A DNA stretch of 64,000 nucleotides from Gari tellinella (taxonomy: Eukaryota; Mollusca; Bivalvia; Cardiida; Psammobiidae): assembly GCA_922989275.2 (NCBI GenBank), contig OV277861.1, positions 44,741,623 through 44,805,622 on the forward strand, written 5' to 3'. Below, in pieces: positions 10,669 through 21,409 of the stretch (its first letter is position 1; every line of letters begins with the position of its first letter). A program made the position numbers and the translations under genes. A model generated the notes under the pieces. It saw nothing but the letters and a program-made list of their open reading frames with translations. It was not told the DNA's origin and did not search any database.

Positions 10669-10927
10669 TACAGTTGAGAAGATATTATTCTTTCCCGTTT
10701 ACAAGTAAACGAAAGTCAAACGCAAAGCACTAAAATGTAGAAAAAAATACTACTTGTTGATATTGCTCATTACTTTTTAATTAAATCTTGGAAGCAAAAA
10801 CAGTTTGGAGCCTGATCAGACGTCGGGTTACTCGGCGTCTGATCAGGCTCCAAACTGTTTGCAATGGAAATAATAGTCTTTAGCGTAAACGCGTTTATTG
10901 GGAAAGAATAACGACTTCTCCATTGTA
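10669..10927. mobile_element. MITE family A
   Basis: The ends are TACAGTTGAGAAGATA and CGACTTCTCCATTGTA. The hairpin at 10798-10863 carries GACGTCGGGTTACTCGGCG. Confidence 0.85.
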
Positions 10928-11289
10928 TGTTTACTTGCAATTGATTATTTAACGGCTGACAAACTTGACCTTTCCTTAAGGAAACTTAAAGGCATTCAAT
11001 TGCAAGCAATTGCTAACTGCAGAATGAAAATAATGCAGAATGAAAAGCTTTCTGTATTGAAATTTAATGCATTGAGCCTAGTACATGTAAGCAACCAACT
11101 GTATAAGAGATTTCTAATCAACAGCTTTGAATGTTGTTTTAGTACAAGTTTAACTGCATAAGGAGCATGTATACGTATTTACAAGTTAAGTACAATAAAG
11201 TTAGGAAATGGATCATTTAAGATGTTACTCATGTTAGTATCTGTCGGTCGATGTGTACAGTGTGAAAGACGTGTTAGTGTTAACCCTTT

Positions 11290-11512
11290 AGCGCCCAGTG
11301 GATTCTTCCATTCTTATATATTGGATTAGTTCATTTCTTTATCAAAGGGATGCCTGGTGAAAAATTTTATTTTCATTTTGTTTTATATTGAAATTCCTAT
11401 CAGCAAAAACAGTGTAGACTTTGATCAGACGCCGCATTATGCGGCGTCTGATCAGAGTCTACACTGTTTGCCTATGTCCCATATTATATATGGGATCGTG
11501 GGCAGAAATGTG
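11290..11512. mobile_element. Fold-back element family F
   Basis: It contains TTCTTATATATTGGATTAG, TTTTGTTTTATATTGAAATTCC, the core hairpin at 11404-11473 with GACGCCGCATTATGCGGCG, and CCCATATTATATATGGGATCG. It is in opposite orientation to the copies at 27075 and 39197. Confidence 0.8.
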
Positions 11513-11685
11513 TTAAAGCAATTGCTTTTATTGCGAACGTTTAAGGGCTTGATCAGACACCGAGTAACTCCATGTTTGATGAGGCTCCAAAATGCTTTTA
11601 ACTTAGGGTTTTAATAAATGAACAATATTGTTACCAACATGTAAAATTGCTACATTTTGTATTTCATCGTGTCTGCGTTTAAACG

Positions 11686-11850
11686 TACAGTGGAAAAGAC
11701 GTTATTCTTTCCCAATAAATGCGTTTACGCTAAAACTATAAATTCCATTGCAAACAGTTTGGAGCGTGATCAGATTCCGGGTAACCCGGTGTTTGAACAG
11801 GTTTTAAAACATTTTGCTACTCAGATTTAAATATTTGTTTGAGGGGAAAG
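11686..11850. mobile_element. MITE family A, right end lost
   Basis: It begins TACAGTGGAAAAGACG. The hairpin at 11750-11818 is decayed on its right side and no right terminus is found. Confidence 0.65.
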
Positions 11851-12415
11851 GGAAAAGAAAAACAACTTTGCACTTTATTACTGTGTATATAATTCAAATG
11901 GTTTTCAAAGTGGATATGCTATACGAGTTGCACCGACAATTAAAAGTTTTGATATTATCCGGCGGAAAGCATCGTCACATCGTCTGTTTTTGTGTCCGCA
12001 CTACCGTAGTTAGTGGACTAACGAAGCTGAAAAATGCTTGCAGTGGGGCCAGCTGTAACGATTGTATTGTTTTGTAAAGTATAAGAGCGATACTTTATCA
12101 CTATGGACAGCAAACAGAGTGAACGAAGGTAAGATAAAACATTTTGTCATCCTGCAAAATGAGGGACATGTCATGGGGGAATTTCAATGTACCATATCAG
12201 AACAGTACAAAGTGAACATGTACATGATATCACGTACACGGCTTGCTATCCAATCAGAAGTGGGTAATTTATAATAAAACATATTTTTTTCAGTAGAGAT
12301 GACATATTTGTTCTAAAACATTTTTTCCATTGCAAACCAATAAGAACCAGATCAGATGCAGCATAAACCAGTGTCTGATCAGACTCATACTAGTAATGCT
12401 GTACATACATATATA

Positions 12416-12665
12416 TACAGTGGAGAAAACGTTATTCTTTCCCAATAAACGCGTTTACGGTAAGAGTATTTTTTCCAGTACAGACAGTTTGGAGCCAGAT
12501 CAGACGCCGGGTAACCCGGCGTCTGATCTGGCTCCAAACTGTTTGCCACTCATCTTAAAATCAATAATCAGAATTGTCATAAAGCTGTTATTTTCTACAT
12601 TTTAGTGTTATGCGTTTGCGTTTCGTTTGCGTTTAAACGGGAAAGAATAACGTTTTCTCCACTGT
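12416..12665. mobile_element. MITE family A
   Basis: It has complete ends, TACAGTGGAGAAAACG and CGTTTTCTCCACTGTA, and a perfect hairpin at 12480-12546. Confidence 0.9.
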
Positions 12666-12939
12666 ACTAGTAATGCTGTACATACATCTATATAGGCCAG
12701 TTATTTTTCACCTTGCAGGGCGGGGCTGACCTTTGGCAAACATAAACTAATTTGCATTTATAACGACTTTATTTCATGTGGATTACATATTTGGTATCGA
12801 ACAAACAAACCAATTTTCGATATGGTCCACATTTGATTTTAGGGGTGATATATATAGTTCCGTATTGAATCGTTATTTCCGATACTTTCAACATGGAGAA
12901 GAACACTGGCGTGCAGCCATATCCATGTGAAAAAGGTAT

Positions 12940-13200
12940 TGTCGATAAGGTTTGACCTGTCAGTTTATGAATATTCCGTCTTTTTCCGTAGGCTATGTTT
13001 ATATTCCGGAAACAACAAAACAGTGTATAGTAAATAAGCCATTCAACGATGACTCGAATTTAATTATAGTATCTGATAAAGATAACTACAGTCGGCAATA
13101 GCTCAGTGGTTATGTATCTGCGCTACATGTACCAACGTAAGGGTTATGGGTTCGATACCCGATAGAATTTATTTTGTAATATTTCTTAATGTATCTTTTT
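12940..13200 (+). repeat. tRNA-derived SINE, family 1
   Basis: A leader, GTCGATAAGGTTTGACCTG...TTCCGTCTTTTTCCGTA, is followed by the tRNA-like part at 13092-13165: GGCAATAGCTCAGTGG (A box) and GGGTTCGATACCC (B box). The tail is ATTTATTTTGTAATAT. Two further copies are at 45030-45260 (+) and 45540-45805 (-). Lack of acceptor-stem pairing and repetition with a shared leader argue against a true tRNA gene. Confidence 0.75.
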
Positions 13201-13306
13201 TAAATACTTTTTTATGGTAGACACATACAAACCATGATATTCATGCATTTGTATAAAATAAAGTACAGTGAACTTGCCTAAGGAAACTTGGATAGAACAG
13301 TGCGTA

Positions 13307-13557
13307 TACAGTGGAGAAAATGTTATTCTCTCCCATTTAAACGCAAACGAGACGCAAACGCATATCAATAAATCATAGAGCAGGACAAATTTTCGACAAT
13401 ATTTGCTATTCATGTTGATCTGAGTGGCAAAAGGTTTGGAGCCTGATCAGACGCCGGGTTACCAGGCGTCTGATCGGGCTCCAAACTGCTTGCTATGGAA
13501 ATAATAGTTTTAGCGTAAACGCGTATATTGGTAAAGAAAAACGTTTTCTCCACTGTA
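13307..13557. mobile_element. MITE family A
   Basis: The ends are TACAGTGGAGAAAATG and CGTTTTCTCCACTGTA. The hairpin is at 13430-13495. Confidence 0.9.
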
Positions 13558-13772
13558 GCAACATTGCGTTATGCAAAGCACTCTCTGGCTAAAAGCTCTC
13601 TTTGTTACTTCTGTATTTCGTTAAGCAGCAAGTTTTTCTTTACCCAAATGTTTACTGTTTTATTTAAGTAAAATATATAACTATCACCTTAAAGTAGTTA
13701 TCGAAAAATAATACCTGAAGTCGACGTTTACAAAACAGTGCCTAGAATCTAACCAACGACCCTAGCACTATG

Positions 13773-14022
13773 TACAGTGGAGAATCTGTTATTCTTTCCC
13801 ATTTAAACGCAAACGTACGCAAACGCAAAACACTAAAATGAAGAAAATGACAACTTTTTTATTTTTCTCAGGATCTCTTTTAAGCTGAGTGGCAAACAGT
13901 TTGATGCCTGATCAGACGCCGGGTTATCCGGCGTCTGATCTGGCTCCAAACTGTTTGCAATGGAAAAAATAGTTTTAGCGTAAACGCGTTTATTGGGAAA
14001 GAATAACGTTTTCTCCACTGTA
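13773..14022. mobile_element. MITE family A
   Basis: The ends are TACAGTGGAGAATCTG and CGTTTTCTCCACTGTA. The hairpin is at 13890-13960. It abuts a half hairpin of family B (GCAAACATCTTGAATCCAGATCAGACGC) from 14022. Confidence 0.9.
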
Positions 14023-14641
14023 GCAAACATCTTGAATCCAGATCAGACGCTGTCATTATATTTCTTCTGTCAAAAAGTTCACTAAAATGTAACGTTGACA
14101 AAAACTTGCAGACGACAACGGTAACTTCCGATAATATACGAACGTGCTACCGCCCAAAAAGTTGAAATGCAAAGGTCCTAATCGAAACTCCGCCCTGCCA
14201 GGTAAAACAAAACTGGCCTAGAATACCATAACAAGCTTTTTAAGACACGTGAATGTATTGAGATGATTTATTTATGCTTTTCGGTGGATTACCACGATAT
14301 AGCAGTGGATGATCACTTGGTAATCCACTGCAGTGGATTATCACCAATCGCTTTTATTATGAATTTCCCCGTAGGGCTCCCCAAGAATCGTAGTCAATCG
14401 TGTCTTATCGTTAAATTCCGGCAGTCCGATTTGTCGCGAACTACTCACCGGAAGAGCACGAATCCAAACTCGGGAGCAACGAAGTCATTCGGGTGACGTC
14501 ATTATACCGCCAACTGTCACGCACATGTGTTCGACATAAAACGTGGGGCTCAACACGGGATAAATAATGTACGTTCGCTTTCAATTTTTAAACAATTTCG
14601 TTTAAAAAGTGGCTTAAAAGCATAAATAAATAGAATAACTG

Positions 14642-14785
14642 TGTTTTTTCAGTGTAAGATCGAATTTAATCCATTTCGTGAACATCAGACTGTTATATTT
14701 TCACTCGTGGCTTCGCCACTCGTGAAAATATAACGTCTGATGTTCACTCAATGGATTAAATTTCGATCTTACACTGAAAAAAAAC
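14642..14785. repeat. Long near-perfect hairpin
   Basis: The arms TTTTTTCAGTGTAAGATCGA and complement enclose GAACATCAGAC...TTTTCACTCGTGGCTTCGCCACTCG. It is about 140 bp with very few mismatches and only one copy in the window. Confidence 0.8.
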
Positions 14786-14831
14786 AGTTATCCTCTATAT
14801 ATTCAAACGCGTTAAATACGGAAATAGTTAA

Positions 14832-15174
14832 TACAGCGCTCCCTCTCGAGAACGACATCCAATGGGACACAAAACATGTGTGCGTTGTTCGGAGGGAGTC
14901 GTTATAGGGAGGGAATTTGATTAACATTTGCAAACAGCTTGAATCCAGATCAGACACCGCGTCACACGGCGTCTGATCTGGATTCAAGCTGTTTGCCACT
15001 CGTCATTATGTTTTCCTATCTAAATGTCCCATCTGTAAAATTGAGAAAACCAGCAGACGACAATTTTAAGCAGACGATATTGCAGCCATGAACGCTTTAG
15101 ATATAATTTTCTTGTTTTGGGAACTGTAGCAAGGGTCGTTGTAGGCAGGGAGGTTGTAGAGAGGGGACACTGTA
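14832..15174. mobile_element. MITE family B
   Basis: The ends are TACAGCGCTCCCTCTCG and, inverted, GAGAGGGGACACTGTA. Internal boxes are ACATCCAATGGGACACAAAA and GGAGGGAGTCGTTATAGGGA. The hairpin at 14928-14996 has the TTGAATCCAGATCAGAC version of cassette 1. Other copies are at 19730-20090, 40916-41280 and, partly, 18620-18893 and 39818-40140. It ends 43 bases before GT92 gene 1 exon 1. Confidence 0.85.
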
Positions 15175-15216
15175 CGTATGTTTTAAGATTTCAAAAGGTT
15201 TTCTTTTTTGTTTCAG

Positions 15217-16001
15217 GTGGATATTCACTCGAAAACGGAACATGGGGATTCTGTTCTTCTGTCTTTTCTCCCTTTTTATTACGTTAATAGTTGGTCAGGT
15301 AATCCTAGCATATGTGTTCAGTGTTCTAATGAACATCAAACAGACTATGCTGCTGCCGATAATACATGTAACGACTGATGTGAGCATAACTGGCACTGAA
15401 GGTAGGAATGGTGCTGAAAATGGTTCAGGTGCGAACTACCCAACCCTTATTATGGTAGGCATTCGGAAATTCTACATTTATTCGACCATTGCCGAACAAT
15501 CGACGACGGATTCAAGATGGACGTCAATTGTGTTTAACGGCTGGGAACAGCGTGACGACATTTCTACGAAATACTTGTGTTGTTTTCAGATGGTCAAAGG
15601 CATTGTGACTTCAAGAATGTCAATAAATAGGCCACAATTTGGAAAACATAATTTTCTCCGGGCTAAACAAATTGTCTGTGATATAAGCGGCTTGACACGA
15701 CCAAGTCTCGCGGGACTTGTTTTAGCCAACGAGAGTTGTACAGTCGATGCCGTCTTTAACCACGTGATATACAGGAAACGCAAAGAGAAACCTGAATTCG
15801 CAATATGTGCCAAAATCGCATATGGGAATAAAAATCCAAAAGAATTGATAGAATGGATGGAATATCACTTACACTTTGGAGCTAGTGCTGTTGTTATTTA
15901 TTCATATTACGACTTAAACCCAGATGCCATGAAGGTGTTGAACTATTACGCTAACCGTGAGCAGCTAGAGATAGTTCCCTTATCGAGGGTCCCTTTGTCA
16001 G
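15217..16001 (+). CDS. GT92 glycosyltransferase gene 1, first coding exon
   Basis: The exon follows a splice acceptor (TTCTTTTTTGTTTCAG ending at 15216) and ends at a donor (TCAG before GTACGG at 16002). The likely start is the ATG at 15242, which opens with a hydrophobic stretch (about residues 4-30) typical of a type II Golgi anchor. The exon then encodes the N-terminal half of a GT92 (DUF23) domain, including AICAKIAYG and PKELIEWMEYHLHFGASAVV, and stops inside the domain with one base of a split codon. An upstream noncoding exon is implied. Exon 2 (16743) joins in phase and carries the DTDEF motif. GT92 enzymes such as worm GALT-1 transfer galactose to glycans in the Golgi; the substrate here is unknown. 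A paralogous exon at 49864-50619 has the same boundaries and phase. Confidence 0.85.
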
Positions 16002-16192
16002 GTACGGTATCTAATTGTTGTAAAAGGACAACCGACTAATTTGAAACAGCGTACCCCAAACAAGCAAAATCTTGTGCGATGAATTCCGTTCTTCAAATGT
16101 TTCTCCAATATCTGAGTCAGACTCGTTTTCACAGCTGTTGCAAACAGTATAGATTCTCATCAGTCACTGGGTTGTAGAATCGATACGCACTT

Positions 16193-16395
16193 CAGGGCTG
16201 CCAAAACTTGATCATGAAAAATACCAAGATTTCCAAATGTTCTATTTTTCAAGCGTGATTATTTAAAGCAGATTGAAAGTAAAGCAGAATGCGCCTTAAG
16301 GCGCATTCTGCTTTACTTTCAGCCTGCTTTAAGCCACCATCTGCTAGGATAAAAATTAGAAGATTTCGGAAAAATCCGGGAAAATGGCAGCCCTG
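16193..16395. mobile_element. GGCAGCCCTG-ended MITE carrying hairpin cassette 2
   Basis: The ends are CAGGGCTGCCAAAACTTG and AAATGGCAGCCCTG. Inside are CAAGATTTCCAAATG and GAAGATTTCGGAAAAATCCG, and the GCAGAATGCGCC hairpin at about 16263-16333. It is in the first intron of GT92 gene 1. Other copies are at 19456-19705 and 41829-42396. Confidence 0.85.
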
Positions 16396-16742
16396 GCACT
16401 TTGATATACAATAAGTGTAAAATTAGGGAGCCCCTTTTTATAATTGTGGTTTGTCTTTTGTACTTTTTTATGTACAGCAAACCCGCTCATATTACGATCA
16501 ATAAAAAGAAGGTCAACAATTTTGATTGTATACATGTAAAAGACAACGTGGAGCTTAAAGAAAGATGAAAGTAAAACAAATACTCCTCAGATTCAGTATG
16601 TGTAAATTTCACCTTGCTTTAAACAATCATCTTCCTTAATAACAAAACAGTTAATGGAAGTAGACCTATTTGCAGTGAAGAGGTTCAACTCTAAATTGAA
16701 AACAATTCCAGCCATTTCATCAATTGCTTTGTTTCCTTGCAG

Positions 16743-16918
16743 ATTTCTTCATGCGCAATTTTTCGATCCAGAGTAAAATCAAGTACCAAGATGAGCAGTT
16801 GGTTAATTTTGACGCCCAGGAACGCCTTAACGGGTACAAGTACTTCATCATAATGGACACTGATGAGTTTATTGTACCAAGAACCAACACAAATATTACC
16901 GACTTTGTACAGCTCATG
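16743..16918 (+). CDS. GT92 glycosyltransferase gene 1, second coding exon
   Basis: Acceptor GTTTCCTTGCAG ends at 16742 and the donor is GTTAGT at 16919. With the single base carried from exon 1 it makes 59 whole codons, ending in phase 0. It encodes FDAQERLNGYKYFIIMDTDEF, where DTDEF is the DxD-like metal and sugar-nucleotide site expected of GT92 enzymes. The exon starts with about ten more residues (MRNFSIQSKIKYQ) than the paralogous exon at 58277. A MITE begins at 16926, only eight bases into the following intron. Confidence 0.85.
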
Positions 16919-16925
16919 GTTAGTA

Positions 16926-17172
16926 CAGGGGCCCGTTTTACTAAACTACTTACGCAAAAGTTTTGCGTAAGTCAAAATTTTTAATTTATATTTATATTTT
17001 TTATTATCACTTGCTACAAACAGCAAATAGCCATATCAGAGGACGCGCTTTTAGCGCGTCCTCTGATCTGGCTGTTTGCTGTTTGCAAACGTTTATGATC
17101 GAAAAATAAGAGTTAAAAGATTTTGACTTACGCAAAAAATTTGCGTAAGTTGTTTAGTAAATCGGGCCCCTG
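16926..17172. mobile_element. CAGGGGCCCG-ended MITE next to a splice donor
   Basis: The ends are CAGGGGCCCGTTTTACTAAA and TTTAGTAAATCGGGCCCCTG. The inner arms TTACGCAAAAGTTTTGCGTA and GACTTACGCAAAAAATTTGC also pair. The central hairpin at about 17028-17092 is a relative of cassette 1 (CAAACAGCAAATAGCC ... GAGGACGCGC). It is related in its ends to family H (GGGCCCGTTTTATAAAAC) elements. Confidence 0.85.
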
Positions 17173-17847
17173 AACCGTAGAAATTCTATGTATTGCAACA
17201 CTCTGTATAAGAGTCAATATATATTTTGGCCACAGTGTCTGTCCTTTAAGTGCATATTCTGGATTTTGTCAAACATAGCATGTGATATTAAATATATATG
17301 ACAAAATTGGGTGGTCCCATATGTGCTATATGGGGAAAAACCTATTTTGAAATCAGCAAATATGTAACATTTTAATGTCCCAAAATCAATAAATAATGTT
17401 AAGGGCTATATACTTTAAAAACTCTCTTTAGTTTTAACCACTGACTATTTTGTTGTAACAACCATTCATTTCTAAAGCAGCAAACATGAGCTATTTATGA
17501 ACGTAAACAGCTTTTATTTACCTTTTATTTCAATATTTTAAGCCACTTTTTAACTTTGAAATATGGATATGTTCTACTTACATATGCTTAAGCGAGATCG
17601 AAATTCAACATATACGAAATACTGGAAATATCGATTTAAATGAGCTCGAAGTATCAAGTTTCGACTGTATTTGCTTTTATCGCAATGTCATACATATATT
17701 ATAGTATTTTGCCGAAGAGTTGCAAACTTAAATAGCAAACAGTGTAGAGATCCTGGTCATACTGCTCTGATGGCACGTCACGTTCTGGTCAGGTTCTAGA
17801 CTGTTTGCATAGGCCTGTCAGTCGCAGTTATAAGAATCTTTTCAGTT

Positions 17848-18106
17848 CATTAGAGAAGAAAAGACGTTTTGCTTTCCCAATAAACGGGTTTACGCTAAAA
17901 CTATTATTTCCATTGCAAACAGTTTCGAGCCAATTAGACGCTGGGTAACAGGGCGTATGATCAGGCTCCAGAATGTTTACCATTAAGATAATCACTCGGA
18001 ATTGTCAAAACATTATCATTTTCTATAATCTATTGCAATTTGCGTTTGCGTTTCTGTTGCGTTTCGTTTGCGTTTAAATGGGAAATAGTAACGTCTTCTC
18101 CACTGC
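17848..18106. mobile_element. MITE family A, diverged
   Basis: It has TTAGAGAAGAAAAGACG at the left, CGTCTTCTCCACTG at the right, and a decayed hairpin at 17915-17985. Confidence 0.75.
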
Positions 18107-18431
18107 AGAGTTCTGCCGCTTAATTACATACAACAACACCATACTTTATAATATGCCTTCGAGTGATATCGAGCGTTTCCACGTGTATTTGGCAAATTGC
18201 AGAGTAAAATACAAGAGTCTGTATCAGCCACCTTGTATGATCAGCCACTTTGTATTTTACTCTGACGTCGCTTTCGATTTGACGTGACGTCATTTACGTA
18301 CATGTACGAGTGCCGCGTTAATCAAAATCTTGTTCTGCTTCAAATAACTAATAAATTTTGGATATAAAATTATTTAAACGACTATTTAGTTGTTTCTTGT
18401 TTGTATTCAAGGCATATAATAAACACCTCAC

Positions 18432-18582
18432 CAGTTGGCAGTGCGCAACAGAGTGTTGCATTTAGCTCTCGACGTTTTTGGCGGAAACAACCGATCAGAC
18501 TCGCGCCAAGGCGCTCTTCAGATCGGCTCTTTCCGCCAAAAAACGTCTCGAGCTAAATACACCACTCTGTATCGCACTGTCA
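18432..18582. repeat. Long hairpin
   Basis: The arms are AGAGTGTTGCATTTAGCTC and GAGCTAAATACACCACTCT. Inner arms TTTTTGGCGGAAACAACCGA and TCGGCTCTTTCCGCCAAAAA enclose CGCCAAGGCGC. It is a single copy in the window and lies in the intron before GT92 gene 1 exon 3. Confidence 0.75.
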
Positions 18583-18619
18583 ACTGATAATGTGTATGTA
18601 TTGAAGACCAAATTTGCTT

Positions 18620-18893
18620 CTTTTGTTCGGAGGGCGTTGTTAAGGGGAGTGAAAATTAAGACCTGGCTTACAGTTGTAAACAGCTTGAATCCAGTTCAGA
18701 CGGCGTGTTACGGTGCGTCTAATTTAGATTCAAGCTATGTAATTTTGAGACAAACATCAGACAACAGTTATAAGCAGACGCTATTGCAGCAGTGAAAGTG
18801 TTAGACATAATGCCTTGTTTGGGGGAACAGCGGCAAGCATTGTTGTATAATGAGGAATTCATGGATCAAAGGGCTGTTGATTGGAACACTGTA
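18620..18893. mobile_element. MITE family B, left end decayed
   Basis: It keeps TTGTTCGGAGGGCGTTGTTA, a diverged hairpin TTGAATCCAGTTCAGACGGCG (18660-18740), TAAGCAGACGCTATTGCAGC and an end AACACTGTA. Confidence 0.7.
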
Positions 18894-18942
18894 ACTAAAA
18901 CTCTGTTTTCGTTAAATTCATCTAACGGGAATGATTAGGTTC

Positions 18943-19192
18943 TACAGTGGAGAATCTGTTATTCTTTCCCGTTTAAACGCAAACGTACGCAAACGCAAAA
19001 CACTAAAACGTAGAAAAGTACAACTTTTGGACAATTCTGATAATTCATGTTTATCTTGGTGGCAAACAGTTTGGAGCCTGATCAGACGCCGGGTTACCCT
19101 GCGTCTGATCTGGCTCCAAACTGTTTGCACTACAAATAATAGTTTTAGCGTAAACGCGTTTATTGGGAAACAATAACACATTTTTCACTGTA
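18943..19192. mobile_element. MITE family A directly upstream of GT92 exon 3
   Basis: It begins TACAGTGGAGAATCTG and ends ATTTTTCACTGTA. The hairpin is at 19060-19130. The end of the element is 16 bases before the inferred exon 3, so the element supplies most of the 3' splice region. Confidence 0.9.
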
Positions 19193-19208
19193 TCTTGCTG
19201 TATTTAAG

Positions 19209-19435
19209 GAGTACCTGACAAAAAAGTACGCAAATGCGGGGACATTTCGGATGCTCACTGAAGTCCACCTCCTAGACTGGGAGAAAACTAATAACGACAC
19301 CGATGTTAAGATAGCTCAATATGGCTACCACTCTGAACCGCGTAGGATTGCTTACAAAAGTATACACGTGACTGAGCGAGTGGTGCTTGGAACCATAAGG
19401 ACCCATCACGCTAATATTAAAAAGGGATATAAAAG
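19209..19435 (+). CDS. GT92 glycosyltransferase gene 1, probable third coding exon
   Basis: The open frame from 19209 (acceptor TATTTAAG) is in phase with exon 2. It reads EYLTKKYANAGTF, then EVHLLDWEKTNND, then IAYKSIHVTERVVLG, which matches the order expected after the DxD motif of GT92 enzymes (an AG-F segment, a substrate region, then a K-x-I segment). A possible donor, AAAAGGTATAT, ends the exon at 19435; if unspliced the frame stops at 19469, inside the neighbouring MITE that begins at 19456. The remaining C-terminus was not found. The acceptor is poor in pyrimidines, so the exon may be used weakly or the gene may be decaying. Confidence 0.65.
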
Positions 19436-19455
19436 GTATATATGTGTAGTAGAGA

Positions 19456-19705
19456 CAGGGATGCCATAAGTTGACATGAAAAGTCCTAAGATTTCCAAAT
19501 TTGCATTTTTCAAGTGCGATTTTACGAATCATACAATTACCCCCATTTCTTGCTTTGTTGACATGCAACTACTTAAAGCAGGCTGTAAGTAAAGCAGAAT
19601 GCGCCTTAGGGCGCATTCTGCTTTACTTTCAGCCTGCTTTAAGCTACCATGTACTGGGAAGAAATCCGGAGATTTAGGAAAAATCCGGAGAAATGGCAGC
19701 CCTGT
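19456..19705. mobile_element. GGCAGCCCTG-ended MITE carrying hairpin cassette 2
   Basis: The ends are ACAGGGATGCCATAAGTTG and AAATGGCAGCCCTGT. The GCAGAATGCGCC hairpin is at about 19573-19642. It lies 20 bases after GT92 exon 3. Confidence 0.85.
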
Positions 19706-19729
19706 AGAGATGACGCGATTCTTTCCCAA

Positions 19730-20090
19730 TACAACGCTCCCTCTTAACAACCACAACCAATGGGAGACAAACATTGTGTTCGTTTTTCGGAGGGAGTCGT
19801 TATAGAGAGGGAAATTGGCTATATTTTCAAAACACCTTGAATTCAGATCAAACGCCGCGTAACGCGGCGTCTGATCTAGATTCAAGCTGTTTGTCACTCT
19901 GCATTAAAACAAATCCTGTCAAATTGTCCATTATGTAACTTGAGAAAAACAGCAGACGACACATTTAAGCAGGCGATATTGCAGCAGTAAAAGCGTAAGA
20001 CATAATTATATTGCTTAGGGAACTGCTGAAAATGACGTTGTAAGGAGGGAATCGTTGTTGGGAGGGCCGTTGTAGAGAGGGATTACTGTA
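19730..20090. mobile_element. MITE family B
   Basis: The ends are TACAACGCTCCCTCTTAAC and GTAGAGAGGGATTACTGTA. The hairpin at 19840-19895 carries AAACGCCGCGTAACGCGGCG. Confidence 0.85.
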
Positions 20091-20376
20091 TACGCATTAA
20101 CATTCAAGTTACATTTCCATCGCAAACAGTTTGAAGGCTGGTCGGACACCGGGTTACCCGGCGTCTAATCAGGCTTAAAACTATTTGTCACTCAGATTGA
20201 AATAAATAGTAAGTTGTATTTTCAAACTATTTGCAGTGGAAATGTCTGTGTTAGCACTAACGGCTAACGAATAACTTTTTTACTGTAACTTATGACTGAC
20301 TAACTTGTACAATGAAGAAAACGTATTTGTCAAATGTAACTTTTAAAATTTTCTAACGATTTACAGTGAATATATA

Positions 20377-20769
20377 TACAGTGGAACCCATCTAAACCTC
20401 TAAACCGGAACCTCTTAATACCGGAATTCTTTCTAAACCGGACAAAAACTTTGGTCCCGTTTCCAACCTTTTTTTATTTTACCCCGTGACACCATTAATA
20501 CTCATTTCAATGTCTTCGAATTATTCCTACACTTAAGAAATATAATTATGAACAAATTAGATGATAGCTTAAGGTAGGTTGAAAGTAAAGCAGAATGCGC
20601 CTCAAGGCGCATTCTGCTATACTTTCAACCTGCTTTAAGTGTCCGCTAGCTTCAATACTAGAAACAAGCTATTGGGTAATAGATTAAAACCCCTCAAAAC
20701 CAGAAACCCCTATAAACCGGAAATTTATGTTGTCCCCACACATGTCCGGTTAAGAGGTGTGTCACTGTA
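20377..20769. mobile_element. CAGTG/ACCGG fold-back element carrying hairpin cassette 2
   Basis: This is the paired copy of 3535-4179 without the nested TTAA element. The ends are TACAGTGGAACCCATCTAAA and CCGGTTAAGAGGTGTGTCACTGTA. The hairpin at about 20570-20640 is GCAGAATGCGCC. Confidence 0.85.
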
Positions 20770-20888
20770 CTATACAATGCTGATAGACATGTATATATGT
20801 CTTTTGCGAAATAAAACATAACATTACAAATTTCGATATAATGAAAGAAATGAGGACACGACGTTTCCGTTATAATTGAGCTTCACTG

Positions 20889-21086
20889 TACAGTCGAACT
20901 TCGATATCTCGAACTCGGTTAAATCGAACATACCCATATTTCAAAGTTAAAACGCGGCTAAGCCGCGTTTTAACTTTGAAACACGGGTATGTTCACCTAA
21001 ACCGAGCTTGAAATAAGGCAAATTCAAGTTTCGAAATATCGAAAAATTCGAGTTAAGCGAGTTCGAGATTTCGAAGTTCGACTGTA
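20889..21086. mobile_element. MITE family D
   Basis: The ends are TACAGTCGAACTTCGATATC and GATTTCGAAGTTCGACTGTA. It is the paired copy of 3217-3414. Confidence 0.85.
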
Positions 21087-21205
21087 TTTTCATTTTGAGT
21101 GACAAACAGCTTGAAGCCGGATCAGGCGTCAGATCTGGTTCCAAACTGCGTGCAATGATAACAATCGCTTAACCTTTTCACTATAAATGACGTCATAAAA
21201 CGCGT

Positions 21206-21272
21206 TTGCAAACAGTTTGGATCCTGATCAGACGCCGCGTCTGATCAGGATCCAAACTGTTTGACACTCGTT
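21206..21272. repeat. Family-G hairpin
   Basis: The arms CAAACAGTTTGGATCCTGAT and complement surround CAGACGCCGCGTCTG. It pairs with about 3100-3120 in the left arm, where only a remnant (GTGTCCAAACTGTTTGC) survives. Confidence 0.75.
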
Positions 21273-21409
21273 TCAAAATGTCTTCAGTCATATTGCCTTA
21301 AATTTTAACTTTAAAACGATAATTACAGAAAACAATAATAAACCAGACGACAATATGGCGTTGAAGGGTTAAAATCTCTCGATAAATTTGATCATGAAAG
21401 TGTTACATG

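Noticed and set aside
13092..13165. Functional tRNA gene
   Set aside because: A and B boxes are recognisable but there is no acceptor-stem pairing, and the sequence belongs to a three-copy repeat with a shared leader.
18942..19181. Repeated arginine-rich frames such as SQIRRRVTRRLIRLQTV (also near 10009, 13880, 40607, 50731)
   Set aside because: They are translations of the GATCAGACGCCGGG palindrome and its flanks in family-A MITEs on either strand. They recur only because the DNA recurs.
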